DNA of 39,404 bases, taken from positions 1-39,404 of the forward strand of contig CASDYZ010000058.1 in the NCBI GenBank assembly GCA_949285325.1. The letters run 5' to 3'. This DNA is from an uncultured bacterium (lineage in GTDB: Bacteria; Bacillota_I; Bacilli_A; RFN20; CAG-826). The number at the start of each line of letters is the position of its first letter. Positions within the stretch are counted from its first letter, which is position 1. The position numbers and the translations under genes were made by a program. The notes under the pieces were generated by a model. The model did no database searches, was not told the DNA's origin, and saw nothing but the letters and a program-made list of their open reading frames with translations. Positions 6,815 to 16,069 of this stretch are shown here, one piece after another.

Positions 6815-9800
6815 ACAAAGATAGTTGGTCGTTATCATTAAGTCCATTAAGTGCGCCTAATTTTTCTAAATCGTCGACATTTGTCGAATTGAGTTTTGTT
6901 CTTTTTAATAGATTTGTTTTAGATGTAAATGGTCCATCTTTTCTAGCTTCGATTACTGATATCGCTGCACTTTCACCTAGACCATCTAGTGTGATAAATG
7001 GAGGAATAATTGAGTTAGTTTCGTGGTCGACTAAAAAGTTTGTCGCGTCTGATTTATATAAATCAATATTGGAAAATTTCATGCCTCTTTGCACCATTTC
7101 AATAGACATTTGTAGAGTTTTTATTATTTCTTTTTCTTTTGGAGACAATTCATCTGCACCTTTATTTCTTTCTCTACTTTTTAATTCTTCAAATCTTTCA
7201 ATGATCGCTCTTTCTCCTTTTATCATGGTGGCAATATCGTATTGTTTAGAACGGAGTGAGAAAAAAGTCGCATAAAATTCAAGTGGATAATGTATTTTGA
7301 AATACCCCACTCTTATCGCCATCATGACGTAAGCGGTCGCGTGTCCTTTTGGAAACAAGTATTTAATCATCTTACAAGAATCGATGTAGAAGGATGGCAC
7401 TTTATGCGCTTTCATTATCTCTTCATATTCTGGTTTTAATCCTCTTCCTTTTCTCACGTCTTCCATAATAGAGAAAGCGACGTTAGAAGGTAAATTTTTA
7501 CTAATTAAATAAGTCATGATATCGTCTCGACACCCGATGACTTCTCTCAAAGTTGCCTTTCCTTCTCTTATTAGTTTTTCAGCATTACCAGCCCACACGC
7601 CTTCACCGTGAGATAGACCAGATATAACTACTAGATCAGCAAATGTTTTAGGTTTAGTAATCTCTAGTGTATTTCTACCTGTTTCTGTACCAAATTCAGG
7701 GATACCCATCGCACCAGTTTTTTGAGCTAGATAATTATGGTTCATCCTTAAAGCGTCGATAGAAGAGAATATCGATAAAACATCTTTATCGTTAAGAGGT
7801 ATATCTTTGATATTGATGTTAGTTAAATTGCACATCATTTTAAGTGCGGCGGGATCGACATGCCCTAATAAATCAAGTTTTAAAATAGTTTCATGGAGGG
7901 AATTGAAATCAAAATGCGTCGTCTTCCACGTTGAATCTTTTTCATCCGCGGGGTATTGGACTGGAGTAAAATCATACACTTCATAATCTTTTGGTATGAC
8001 CACTATTCCGCCTGGGTGTTGACCAGTAGTTCTTTTGACATCGACACATCCTGAAGCTAGATAAGATATTTTGCTCTTAGGCACACTGTTAGGATCGACA
8101 CCCATCCTTTCAAAATATCCTCTGACAAAACCAAAGGCAGTTTTCTCCGCGACTGTTTCAATCGTACCGGCGCGGAAGACATTTTGTTCACCTAATAATA
8201 CTTTGGTATATTCGTGGGCTCTAGCTTGATAATCACCTGGGAAATTTAAATCGATATCAGGAGTTTTTTCAGCGTTAAAACCTAAAAATGTTTGGAAAGG
8301 AATATTTTGCCCATCATGTATCATAGATGCACCACATATCGGGCAATTTTTCTCTTCTAAATCATATCCAGATTTAACGTCAGGATGAGTTTCACTCGTC
8401 CATTCTAAATGTTTACATTTAGGGCATAGATAGTGAGGTGGAAGAGGGTTAACTTCTGTTATGCCCGCCATAGTGGCGACAAAAGAAGAGCCGACCGAAC
8501 CACGTGAGCCGACGATAAATCCATCGTCGTAAGTTTTTTTAACGATTTTATGTGCGATGTAATAAATAACAGAGAAACCATTGTTTATAATACCGTCTAA
8601 TTCTATCTTTAATCTATTTTCTATAAATTCTGGTAGAGGATCACCATACATTTCATGTGCTTTTTGATAACATATATCTTTCAATATATTTTCACAGTTT
8701 TCAATGGTAGGTGTATATAGTTTATCAGAAGGAATTGGTTCGATATCATCTATCATTGAGGCGATTAAATTGGTGTTAGTTACGACATATTTATACGCTT
8801 TATCTCGACCTAAAAATGACATGCATTCAAGCATTTCTTCCGTCGTTTTAAAATATTGATCAGGGTTTTCAAAACGTGGTAGATTTGCTCTTGAGATAGG
8901 ATTTAATGGATGGGATGATTTACCGACCGCGAGTGCGTTTATATATATATCTCTAAAAATCTTATCTTCTTTTCTTAAATAGTGAACGTCACCTGTGACA
9001 ACGATTATTTTATTTAATTCTTCCGCGGCTTCAATGATATCGTTAATTGCCCTTACTAGACCTTGCTCATCGATGTTACCCATATTGATTAAAAATGAAT
9101 AGTTTTCTAGTGGTTGAATTTCAATAAAGTCGTAATAGTCCACTATTTCTTTTAATTTTTCTTTGTTTTCATATAAGGCTGTCCTAAATACTTCGCCGTT
9201 AAAACAACTCGAACCTAATAGCAAATCTTTACGATATTTATTTAATTCTCTTCTAGGTATTTTAGGGACGGAATAAAAATAATCGACATGTGATAAGGTG
9301 ACAATTTTATATAAATCTTTTAATCCTTTTTTATTTTTTACTAATGCGTTGACATGAAGTGGGTGGATATGTTTTAAAAGTTCTTTTGGGGTTTTTAAAT
9401 TAGCTAAATCAGCGTGGGTAAAATTGATGTTGTCTTTACAAATTAAAGAAATCATCGGTAACCACACTTCACCTAATACATAAGCGTCGTAATCCGCGCG
9501 GTGAGCTTCATCTTCTTTATACACCACCTCCATATTACGACAAAGGGCGCCTAAATTATGTGAACGATTGTTTGGGAATAAATATCTAGATAACGCCAGT
9601 GTATCGATGACTGGATTAGTTAAAAAAGGTAATCCGCATCTTTTAAGTTCTTCATTTAAAAAATTAAAGTCGAATGAAGCGTTGTGGGTAACTAAAATCG
9701 CATCTTTACAAAAATCAATAATTTCTGGAAATACTTTATCGATAGTAGGACAGTCTTTAAGCATCTCGTCAGTAATGTTTGTAATTTGAACAATTTTAGG

Positions 9801-11240
9801 CGGTAGTTTTATTTTAGGGTTGATAAGGATATCTTTTCTTGCTACAACGGCACCTTTTTCAATTCTAACCGCCCCAAATTCAATAATGCGGTTATGTCTA
9901 GAGCTTAGACCAGTAGTCTCTAAGTCAAGGATGACATAATTAGCTTTACCTAAAGGTATGTTAGATGGGTTAAAAACATATTGTAATTGGTCGTCAACCA
10001 TATAAAGTTCACAGCCATAAATCATTTTTAAACCATATTTTAAACTTGCTTCTCTAGCTTGTGGGTAGGCTTGCACTACTCCGTGGTCGTTTACCGATAT
10101 CGCACTGTGCCCAAGCGCTTTTGCGTAAGCGCAGTACCTAGAAATAGAAGTGACACCATCTTGAGTTGACATTTGAGTGTGTAAATGAAGTTCAACTCGA
10201 TGTTCTTCACATTTTTCTTTTTCTATTTTTTCAGGTGGCAATAAGTCGACATAATGGGCTTTAATAGTTAAATTTTTAGTAAAACTATCGACATATACCG
10301 CTCCTCTAATACGGACGTTGACATCTTTTTTTAAGGAGTCGAGAACTTGAGTCTTTACACTTCCTCCGTCGTACACTTTGACAAATATTGCCCCGCCGTG
10401 AGTGTCATTTACACCTAAAGTTATAGTTCTTTTTGACGCAAATTCTTTTGATTCGATAGAAAATATCGTTCCGTTAATATCGATATTACCCGAGTTAGAA
10501 TCGATAGCGTCTATCAATTCAAAAGGTGTATAATTACCTCTTTTATTTAATCTTATTCTCTCTCTTTCTTTTTGCATCTCTCTGGCGTTTTCTTCCATTT
10601 GTTTAAGAATGGTCTCTTCTACTTGTACGACTTCTTCTTGATGATCTTCTTCTATTTTTTCTAAAGTTGAGGCTCGATCGTAATAAGATATATCATTACC
10701 TTCTTCAATACTTTCTTGTATTGTTTCATTAGCCTCACTTATCGCTTCTTTGATGATTTGTTTCATCTCTCTTTTACTAATCTTTGGACCTTCTTCTTCA
10801 ATTATCGTATTCTCCACAATGACAAATTCATAGTTGATGAATTCGAGAAATGAAGAAAATTCTTTGACACATTTTTTATATTTTTCTTCTTGTTTTTGTC
10901 CTTTATAAGTCACGTTGATGACGTCGTCAACAATATTGAATTCTAATTCAAGTTTATTTCGATAATGAGCTTCAAACCAATCGCAAAATATTTGACTGAC
11001 ATCATCTTTTTTAGGTCTATTGATATAAGAGAACTGTAGAGTATAAGGATAATTAACAAATCCTAAATGTTCGATGAATTCTTCTAAAAAGCAGTACTGC
11101 CAAGGACTACTTTTAACAATAATCATGTCGAATTGCTCATGCTTAAAACGATTCCTTCCCACCATCTCAAAATCGATGTCAAAATCATCGACATTGTTGA
11201 TATTGATACTTTTTAAAAAACGAAGCATTTTGTCTTGCAT
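6804..11240 (-). CDS. polC: DNA polymerase III, PolC-type catalytic subunit
   Basis: The replicative polymerase of low-GC Gram-positives (1478 residues, normal length for PolC). In order: an N-terminal region, a charged helical linker (about 150-230), an OB fold (about 240-330), the PHP domain starting at ELHLHTQMS near 350, an inserted DnaQ-like 3'-5' exonuclease with DLETTG near 438, the rest of PHP, a C4 zinc module (CPKC...CPIC near 940-975) and the polymerase core with PDIDLNF near 997. The C-terminal QLSLFDF matches a beta-clamp-binding motif. The exonuclease insert distinguishes PolC from DnaE. Its ATG overlaps the rseP stop as TAATG, so it belongs to the dxr-rseP-polC operon. The usual intervening proS is absent. 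Confidence 0.98.
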   Translation of the reverse strand: MQDKMLRFLKSININNVDDFDIDFEMVGRNRFKHEQFDMIIVKSSPWQYCFLEEFIEHLGFVNYPYTLQFSYINRPKKDDVSQIFCDWFEAHYRNKLELEFNIVDDVINVTYKGQKQEEKYKKCVKEFSSFLEFINYEFVIVENTIIEEEGPKISKREMKQIIKEAISEANETIQESIEEGNDISYYDRASTLEKIEEDHQEEVVQVEETILKQMEENAREMQKERERIRLNKRGNYTPFELIDAIDSNSGNIDINGTIFSIESKEFASKRTITLGVNDTHGGAIFVKVYDGGSVKTQVLDSLKKDVNVRIRGAVYVDSFTKNLTIKAHYVDLLPPEKIEKEKCEEHRVELHLHTQMSTQDGVTSISRYCAYAKALGHSAISVNDHGVVQAYPQAREASLKYGLKMIYGCELYMVDDQLQYVFNPSNIPLGKANYVILDLETTGLSSRHNRIIEFGAVRIEKGAVVARKDILINPKIKLPPKIVQITNITDEMLKDCPTIDKVFPEIIDFCKDAILVTHNASFDFNFLNEELKRCGLPFLTNPVIDTLALSRYLFPNNRSHNLGALCRNMEVVYKEDEAHRADYDAYVLGEVWLPMISLICKDNINFTHADLANLKTPKELLKHIHPLHVNALVKNKKGLKDLYKIVTLSHVDYFYSVPKIPRRELNKYRKDLLLGSSCFNGEVFRTALYENKEKLKEIVDYYDFIEIQPLENYSFLINMGNIDEQGLVRAINDIIEAAEELNKIIVVTGDVHYLRKEDKIFRDIYINALAVGKSSHPLNPISRANLPRFENPDQYFKTTEEMLECMSFLGRDKAYKYVVTNTNLIASMIDDIEPIPSDKLYTPTIENCENILKDICYQKAHEMYGDPLPEFIENRLKIELDGIINNGFSVIYYIAHKIVKKTYDDGFIVGSRGSVGSSFVATMAGITEVNPLPPHYLCPKCKHLEWTSETHPDVKSGYDLEEKNCPICGASMIHDGQNIPFQTFLGFNAEKTPDIDLNFPGDYQARAHEYTKVLLGEQNVFRAGTIETVAEKTAFGFVRGYFERMGVDPNSVPKSKISYLASGCVDVKRTTGQHPGGIVVIPKDYEVYDFTPVQYPADEKDSTWKTTHFDFNSLHETILKLDLLGHVDPAALKMMCNLTNINIKDIPLNDKDVLSIFSSIDALRMNHNYLAQKTGAMGIPEFGTETGRNTLEITKPKTFADLVVISGLSHGEGVWAGNAEKLIREGKATLREVIGCRDDIMTYLISKNLPSNVAFSIMEDVRKGRGLKPEYEEIMKAHKVPSFYIDSCKMIKYLFPKGHATAYVMMAIRVGYFKIHYPLEFYATFFSLRSKQYDIATMIKGERAIIERFEELKSRERNKGADELSPKEKEIIKTLQMSIEMVQRGMKFSNIDLYKSDATNFLVDHETNSIIPPFITLDGLGESAAISVIEARKDGPFTSKTNLLKRTKLNSTNVDDLEKLGALNGLNDNDQLSLFDF

Positions 11241-12505
11241 TAGAATAGCCCCACAATATCTTTTAATAATATCACAATCATGAGTCCAAATAATAATATG
11301 AGTCCAATAGTCGAGACGATATTTTTAACTTTATTTGGAACTTTCTTTCTCGATATCCCTTCGATTAGCACTACCAATAGATGCCACCCATCAAGTCCAG
11401 GAAATGGTAGTAAATTAATAATCGCTAAATTGACTGAAATCACACCCCAGATGTATAAAAATTGTCCAACCCCATAATCTTGAAGGATAGATGTTGTCGC
11501 TCCATATATTGCAACAGGTCCACCGACATCTTCCCATCCTTTACCCATGAATAAATTGATGACGCTTCTAAAAATCAAACTAGAACTATCCCCAAAATCT
11601 TTAAAAGTTTTAACGACAGCCTCAGAATAAGAATTGTGATGTGTATACATTCTAAATGACATGCCAAGTGGAGTGAGGTGACTAGTTTCCCCATCGTTAG
11701 AGGCATTAATCACATCTAATTTAATGTCGATAAAATCTACTTCTTCATCGTATGTATTTTTGTTCTCGTCATAGTGATGAATAGGCATTTTAAATTCTAC
11801 ATAATCGATATTTTGATAATTTAAAATGTCAGTATATTGATTATCAACATTTGCGTAAACTTTAATAAAATTATTTAAGTCTAAATTTTTAGGACTTATG
11901 TTAGATGTAGAGATCCCAACAATAGCAGGTTTAGGTTCAATATTATTATCGGTAGTAAAAACTTTAGCGTCTAAATCAATAAAATATGATATACCTAAAC
12001 CTTCATATTCTTTTTGTTGTTCTTCACTTAAATCTATATAAGATAAAACATCGTTATCTCTAATCCCACTAGCGTACGCGGGAGTATCCTGAGTCACTTC
12101 AAATGAATCGATATATATCATCTGTGAAGGGAAGAACTGTGCGGATGAATAAAATAGAATAAGGGCGAGGATCATATTCATTATCACCCCGGCGGACATA
12201 ATGATAAATTTCTTCCATTTGGCGACCCCTTCTATCGATCTCTCTTTAGGTATTTCTACTCCTTCAATCTCATTTTCGCCCTCTTCTCCATACATCGAGA
12301 CATACCCACCGAAAGGGATGACTCTTAAAGAAAAATAGGTCTCACCATTCTTTCTTTTTTTATGTACGAAACTAGGTCCAAAGCCAATAGAAAAATCAAA
12401 GCAAAATACTTTAAATATTTTAGCGGCGCTTAAATGCCCCAATTCGTGCACGACTATTAAGACAGAAAAACTAAGGATAAATAATATTATATAAAGTATT
12501 GTCAT
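11240..12505 (-). CDS. rseP: RseP/RasP site-2 zinc metalloprotease
   Basis: Intramembrane protease of the S2P family (421 residues), which in relatives cleaves anti-sigma factors and leftover signal peptides. The first transmembrane helix carries HELGH (within VVHELGHLSAAK). A second motif, LLPFPGLDGWH near the C-terminus, supplies the third zinc ligand Asp. Between them lie a membrane helix (about 108-128) and a long PDZ-containing extracytoplasmic region (about 130-300). The last helix is at the C-terminus. The start overlaps the dxr end by four bases (ATGA) and the stop overlaps the polC start. Confidence 0.96.
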   Translation of the reverse strand: MTILYIILFILSFSVLIVVHELGHLSAAKIFKVFCFDFSIGFGPSFVHKKRKNGETYFSLRVIPFGGYVSMYGEEGENEIEGVEIPKERSIEGVAKWKKFIIMSAGVIMNMILALILFYSSAQFFPSQMIYIDSFEVTQDTPAYASGIRDNDVLSYIDLSEEQQKEYEGLGISYFIDLDAKVFTTDNNIEPKPAIVGISTSNISPKNLDLNNFIKVYANVDNQYTDILNYQNIDYVEFKMPIHHYDENKNTYDEEVDFIDIKLDVINASNDGETSHLTPLGMSFRMYTHHNSYSEAVVKTFKDFGDSSSLIFRSVINLFMGKGWEDVGGPVAIYGATTSILQDYGVGQFLYIWGVISVNLAIINLLPFPGLDGWHLLVVLIEGISRKKVPNKVKNIVSTIGLILLFGLMIVILLKDIVGLF

Positions 12506-13662
12506 TTATTGATATTCTCCATATTTTTAATTAATTTATTGGCTTTTTGCCTTGTTTTTTTATCTATTTGCTTGATTTTTAAATAATCTACTTTCTTATA
12601 AATTTTTGAACTTGACATGACTTGGTCAATTATTTTTTCAATGTCGAGAAAACTAATTTTACCTTTTAAAAATGCGTAGACTGCTTCTTCATTTACCGCG
12701 TTAAGTATCGCTCCATATGCACCTCTTTTTTTAATTAGTTTTTCCGCGTGTTTCATAAGAGGATATTGTTCATAATCTAGCGGATGAAAATGTAAATCTT
12801 TTAATTTATCTAAACTGTTAAATGTATAGGTGGTAAATGGTATTTCTCCTTCATACAAGGCAAATTCAATTGGATTATGCATGTCTGGTTTAGATATTTC
12901 CGCCCTATAGAGGCCGTTTTTATACCTTACCATAGAGTGGACATAAGATTCATCGTGCTGTATTACTTTTATTTTATTAAATGGGTAATTAAATAAATAA
13001 TAAGCTTCCACCACTTCAAAACATTTATTCATCATACTCGCACAGTCGATAGTTATTTTATTACCCATCTTCCACGTCGGATGATTCAGCGCGTCACTTG
13101 GCTTAACGTCTTTAAGTTGTTCTCTATTTAATTTTCTAAACGCCCCGCCAGAGGCGGTGATAATAAGTTGACTAACATTTTTATCATCGACTTTAAGACA
13201 TTTATATAACGCCCCGTGCTCGGAGTCGATTGGATAAATAGTGCCTTTACCTTGTTTTAATATGTCGTTAATTATTTCTCCCCCTACGACGAGCGACTCT
13301 TTATTGGCAAGAGCAACCTTTTTATCATTATTAAGTGCGATTAATGTCGGCTCTAATCCACAAAATCCAACAAGGGCGTTTACCATCATGTCATAATCAG
13401 TTTCGTTAACTAATTCACTTAAACCGTTTTTACCATAATAGAACTTAATATTTTGATATTTATTTTGATAATATTTATAACTTCTTTTAGATATTAAATA
13501 AATGTGTTTAACTTCTTTAAATTGTTTAATGATATTTGTAATACATCTACTATTATGTCCGACAGAAAAGGCGACCAATTTAAAATGGTCTTTATCTTTT
13601 TTTAAAATATCTAATGTCTGCGAGCCGATTGATCCACTCGCGCCTAATAACAATATATTCAT
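12502..13662 (-). CDS. dxr: 1-deoxy-D-xylulose 5-phosphate reductoisomerase
   Basis: Second step of the MEP isoprenoid pathway: NADPH-dependent conversion of DXP to MEP. The 386 residues begin with the nucleotide-binding GASGSIGSQTLDIL. NKESLVVGG, the metal-binding region DSEHGALYKC, and SGGAFR followed by HPTWKMGNKITIDCASMMNK are all standard family motifs. It feeds isopentenyl units to UppS, encoded two genes upstream. It overlaps rseP by four bases and follows cdsA by three, so it is part of a tight operon. Its presence shows the organism uses the MEP route, unlike lineages with mevalonate only. Confidence 0.97.
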   Translation of the reverse strand: MNILLLGASGSIGSQTLDILKKDKDHFKLVAFSVGHNSRCITNIIKQFKEVKHIYLISKRSYKYYQNKYQNIKFYYGKNGLSELVNETDYDMMVNALVGFCGLEPTLIALNNDKKVALANKESLVVGGEIINDILKQGKGTIYPIDSEHGALYKCLKVDDKNVSQLIITASGGAFRKLNREQLKDVKPSDALNHPTWKMGNKITIDCASMMNKCFEVVEAYYLFNYPFNKIKVIQHDESYVHSMVRYKNGLYRAEISKPDMHNPIEFALYEGEIPFTTYTFNSLDKLKDLHFHPLDYEQYPLMKHAEKLIKKRGAYGAILNAVNEEAVYAFLKGKISFLDIEKIIDQVMSSSKIYKKVDYLKIKQIDKKTRQKANKLIKNMENINK

Positions 13663-13665
13663 AAA

Positions 13666-14697
13666 TTAAATTAGTAAATTTCCAATCCCGCCGGCATTCG
13701 CGATAATATTTATATATATTGAAGAAACAATCATGGTGAATATAAGTGAATCGATTCTATCGATGACACCGCCATGGCCTGGAAGGATATTACCATAATC
13801 TTTTATTTCATAATATCTTTTCGCGCTGGAGAAGACAAAATCACCAAAAGTCGCGACGAATGGTAATAATAAAGATAATATGAGAATATTGTACCAATGT
13901 TTTAAATCAAAGATGTTTGGTAATAATGGTTGTCCAAAATACGCGAAAAGCATACCAAAGGTAAAAGAGACAGCAAAAGAGAAAAATATCCCACCGATAA
14001 ATCCTTCCCATGTCTTTTTAGGAGATATGCGTTCATTCATCTTATTTTTGCCAAAGAATATACCGATGAAATATGCACCCGCGTCTGTTATGAATGTGCC
14101 TAGGGCAACATAAAGAAATAACATAGAAGATGAGAAGGAATTGAAAGAATTGAAATACGATGTATATTCATTTTCTAATACGTTGTAATAGACATACATC
14201 GGAAAATTTCTTAAATATATCGCACTTTGTACTCCTAGGGCTAAAATCAATAAAAATACAAAGATAAAGCAAGCATCTCTAACGGTAAAATTCTTATCGA
14301 TTAATACGCATGATAACACTAATATTAAGCCCGCTACCAAGACGATAATAGATAAATATAAAGAATCAAAATCTAAAAATAATTTTGAACCAGCCTCATA
14401 TGAACCATTTGGTTCAATAAGTCCTCTAAGTATCGGCCAATACGCAAGAGCGATAACTAAAATTGAACTTGTTATATATAGAACTGGGGAATATTTTCTC
14501 TTTGCACATTTAATGATTTCAAAAGTCGATATCACTCCGAGAAGCCCCACTATTACGAGCCAAAAATAATCGCCTAAGAAAAGGGTAGGTAAAACAATCA
14601 CCAAAGCGACAACTGAGGTGATTATCCTAATAATCATCCCTTTTTTCGCATCGTCAGAAAGTTCATTATGTTTAATTTCTACTGGCTTTCTACTCAT
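13666..14697 (-). CDS. cdsA: Phosphatidate cytidylyltransferase
   Basis: Integral membrane enzyme making CDP-diacylglycerol from phosphatidate and CTP for phospholipid synthesis. The 343 residues contain about eight hydrophobic segments. The C-terminal signature is clear: SPKKTWEGFIGG followed by GDFVFSSAKR and LPGHGGVIDRIDSL. The N-terminus (about 20 residues, charged) is cytoplasmic. A hydrophilic stretch in the middle (about 165-190, YVYYNVLENEYTSY and following) lengthens it relative to the usual 260-280 residues. The start overlaps the uppS stop by four bases. Confidence 0.95.
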   Translation of the reverse strand: MSRKPVEIKHNELSDDAKKGMIIRIITSVVALVIVLPTLFLGDYFWLVIVGLLGVISTFEIIKCAKRKYSPVLYITSSILVIALAYWPILRGLIEPNGSYEAGSKLFLDFDSLYLSIIVLVAGLILVLSCVLIDKNFTVRDACFIFVFLLILALGVQSAIYLRNFPMYVYYNVLENEYTSYFNSFNSFSSSMLFLYVALGTFITDAGAYFIGIFFGKNKMNERISPKKTWEGFIGGIFFSFAVSFTFGMLFAYFGQPLLPNIFDLKHWYNILILSLLLPFVATFGDFVFSSAKRYYEIKDYGNILPGHGGVIDRIDSLIFTMIVSSIYINIIANAGGIGNLLI

Positions 14698-15407
14698 TTT
14701 TTTATGCTCCCAAATCTTCTATCCCTTTGATTATATTCTAAAAGGGCTTTGTCAAATTCTTCTTTAGTGAAGTCTGGCCAAAATGTTTTAGTAAATATAA
14801 ATTCAGCGTACGCAAGTTGGTAAGGCAAATAATTACTTGTCCTTTGTTCCCCACTAGTCCTTATTAACAAATCGACAGGTGGGAGGTCTTTAGTGTACAA
14901 ATAATTATTAAAATTATCTTCATTTAAATCGTCGATTTTGATTTTGTTATTTATTACATCTAGACAAAATAGTTTACAAGCGCGAACAAGTTCGCTTCTC
15001 CCGCCGTAATTTAAACAAATATTGAAAGTAAAATTTTTACCATTCTTAGTAAGTTCTTTTGATTCATCTATAACTTTTTTTGTCGATTCTGGTAAAGGTG
15101 ATATATCTCCACTCACTATAATTTTACAGCCATCTTTCAACATCCTATCTCTCTCACGGACAAAAAACTTTTCTAAATATTTGAAAAGATGATTTATTTC
15201 TCTTTTAGGTCTATTCCAATTCTCTGTTGAAAAAGCATATAAAGACATGACTTTAATTCCTTTTTCTAAGCACGCTTCATATATATCGATAACTCTTTCA
15301 CATCCTTCTTTATGACCTAAATGTCGAGGTAGATTTCTCTTTGTTGCCCATCTACCGTTCCCGTCCATAATAAAGGCGATATGTTTAGGTATTTTGAAAA
15401 AGTTCAT
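14694..15407 (-). CDS. uppS: Undecaprenyl diphosphate synthase (cis-prenyltransferase)
   Basis: Cytosolic enzyme that extends farnesyl diphosphate with isopentenyl units to the C55 lipid carrier for peptidoglycan. The P-loop-like motif with catalytic Asp, IAFIMDGNGRWA, lies near residue 10. FSTENWNRP, LNYGGRSELVRA and PPVDLLIRTSGEQRTSNYLPYQ are the other family blocks. I chose the ATG at 15407 (MNFFKIPKH, 237 residues) over one at 15422, because the earlier ATG lies in the loop of a perfect inverted repeat and adds only five residues. Neither has a Shine-Dalgarno. A terminator after frr and this repeat suggest uppS begins its own transcription unit with cdsA, dxr, rseP and polC. Confidence 0.95.
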   Translation of the reverse strand: MNFFKIPKHIAFIMDGNGRWATKRNLPRHLGHKEGCERVIDIYEACLEKGIKVMSLYAFSTENWNRPKREINHLFKYLEKFFVRERDRMLKDGCKIIVSGDISPLPESTKKVIDESKELTKNGKNFTFNICLNYGGRSELVRACKLFCLDVINNKIKIDDLNEDNFNNYLYTKDLPPVDLLIRTSGEQRTSNYLPYQLAYAEFIFTKTFWPDFTKEEFDKALLEYNQRDRRFGSIKK

Positions 15408-15409
15408 AT

Positions 15410-15437
15410 TACAAGTATACATACTTTTATACTTGTA
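15410..15437. promoter_or_regulatory. Perfect 10-bp inverted repeat at the uppS start
   Basis: TACAAGTATA (15410-15419) and TATACTTGTA (15428-15437) are exact inverse copies with an 8-base centre. The repeat ends three bases before the chosen uppS ATG and contains a possible -10 hexamer TATACT (minus strand, 15414-15419). It could be an operator or an RNA hairpin controlling uppS. No -35 box at good spacing is visible (TTGATG is 20 bases away). Confidence 0.55.
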
Positions 15438-15463
15438 TGCATCAAATATCCACTATTTTAATT

Positions 15464-15492
15464 AAAAACAAAAAAGCGGACTAATCCGCTTT
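15464..15492 (-). terminator. Rho-independent terminator after frr
   Basis: Minus strand: stem AAAGCGGA / TCCGCTTT (8 bp) with a 4-base loop, followed by a T-rich run (TTTTTTGTTTTT). It lies 28 bases beyond the frr stop and should end the rpsB-tsf-pyrH-frr transcript. Confidence 0.85.
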
Positions 15493-15519
15493 TAATGTTA
15501 TTTATTGATTTATAAAAAA

Positions 15520-16065
15520 CTAAACCGACATGATTTCTTTTTCTTTTTCCATCAATATGGCGTCAACTTTTTTAGTTGATTCATCGGTGACTTTTTGGAT
15601 ATCAGTTTCAATTCTTTTTCTTAAATCTTCGCTGTATTCATCATCGTTTTTAAGAAAATCCATATAGTCGCGTCTTACATTTCTAATCGCAACTTTTGTC
15701 TCTTCACCATATTTTTTTGCTTGTTTAGCAATTTCTTTTCTTCTCTCTTCAGTAAGGGCAGGGATAATGAGTCTAATAACATTACCTTCATTGATAGGAT
15801 TGATACCTAAATCACTGCTCGAAATTGCGGAAATAATATTTTTAATATCATTTTTATCATATGGTTTGATTAAGAGTTGACGAGGCTCTGGTACGCTTAT
15901 AGAAGAGATTTGATTGATTGGAGTCTTCTCTCCATAATAATCCACCATGACGCCAGAAAGCAAAGCTGGAGACGCTCTACCAGTTCTTAAAGTCGACAAA
16001 GAATTTTTTAAAGCTTCGATGCTCTTTTCCATTTTGCCTTGTGCTTCAATTGCTAATTCATCCAT
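15520..16065 (-). CDS. frr: Ribosome recycling factor
   Basis: Splits post-termination ribosomes with EF-G. 181 residues, about the standard 185. LRTGRASPALLSGVMVDYYG in the N-terminal helix, the beta-rich domain (SSISVPEPRQLLIKPYD) and the returning three-helix bundle (LTEERRKEIAKQAKKYGEE) cover both domains. It starts four bases after the pyrH stop and is last in its operon, before a strong terminator. Confidence 0.97.
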   Translation of the reverse strand: MDELAIEAQGKMEKSIEALKNSLSTLRTGRASPALLSGVMVDYYGEKTPINQISSISVPEPRQLLIKPYDKNDIKNIISAISSSDLGINPINEGNVIRLIIPALTEERRKEIAKQAKKYGEETKVAIRNVRRDYMDFLKNDDEYSEDLRKRIETDIQKVTDESTKKVDAILMEKEKEIMSV

Positions 16066-16069
16066 AAAA

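Noticed and set aside
6554-6841. Plus-strand open frame across tRNA-Pro
   Set aside because: It is the complement of a tRNA gene plus flanking sequence and has no ribosome site or protein-like features.
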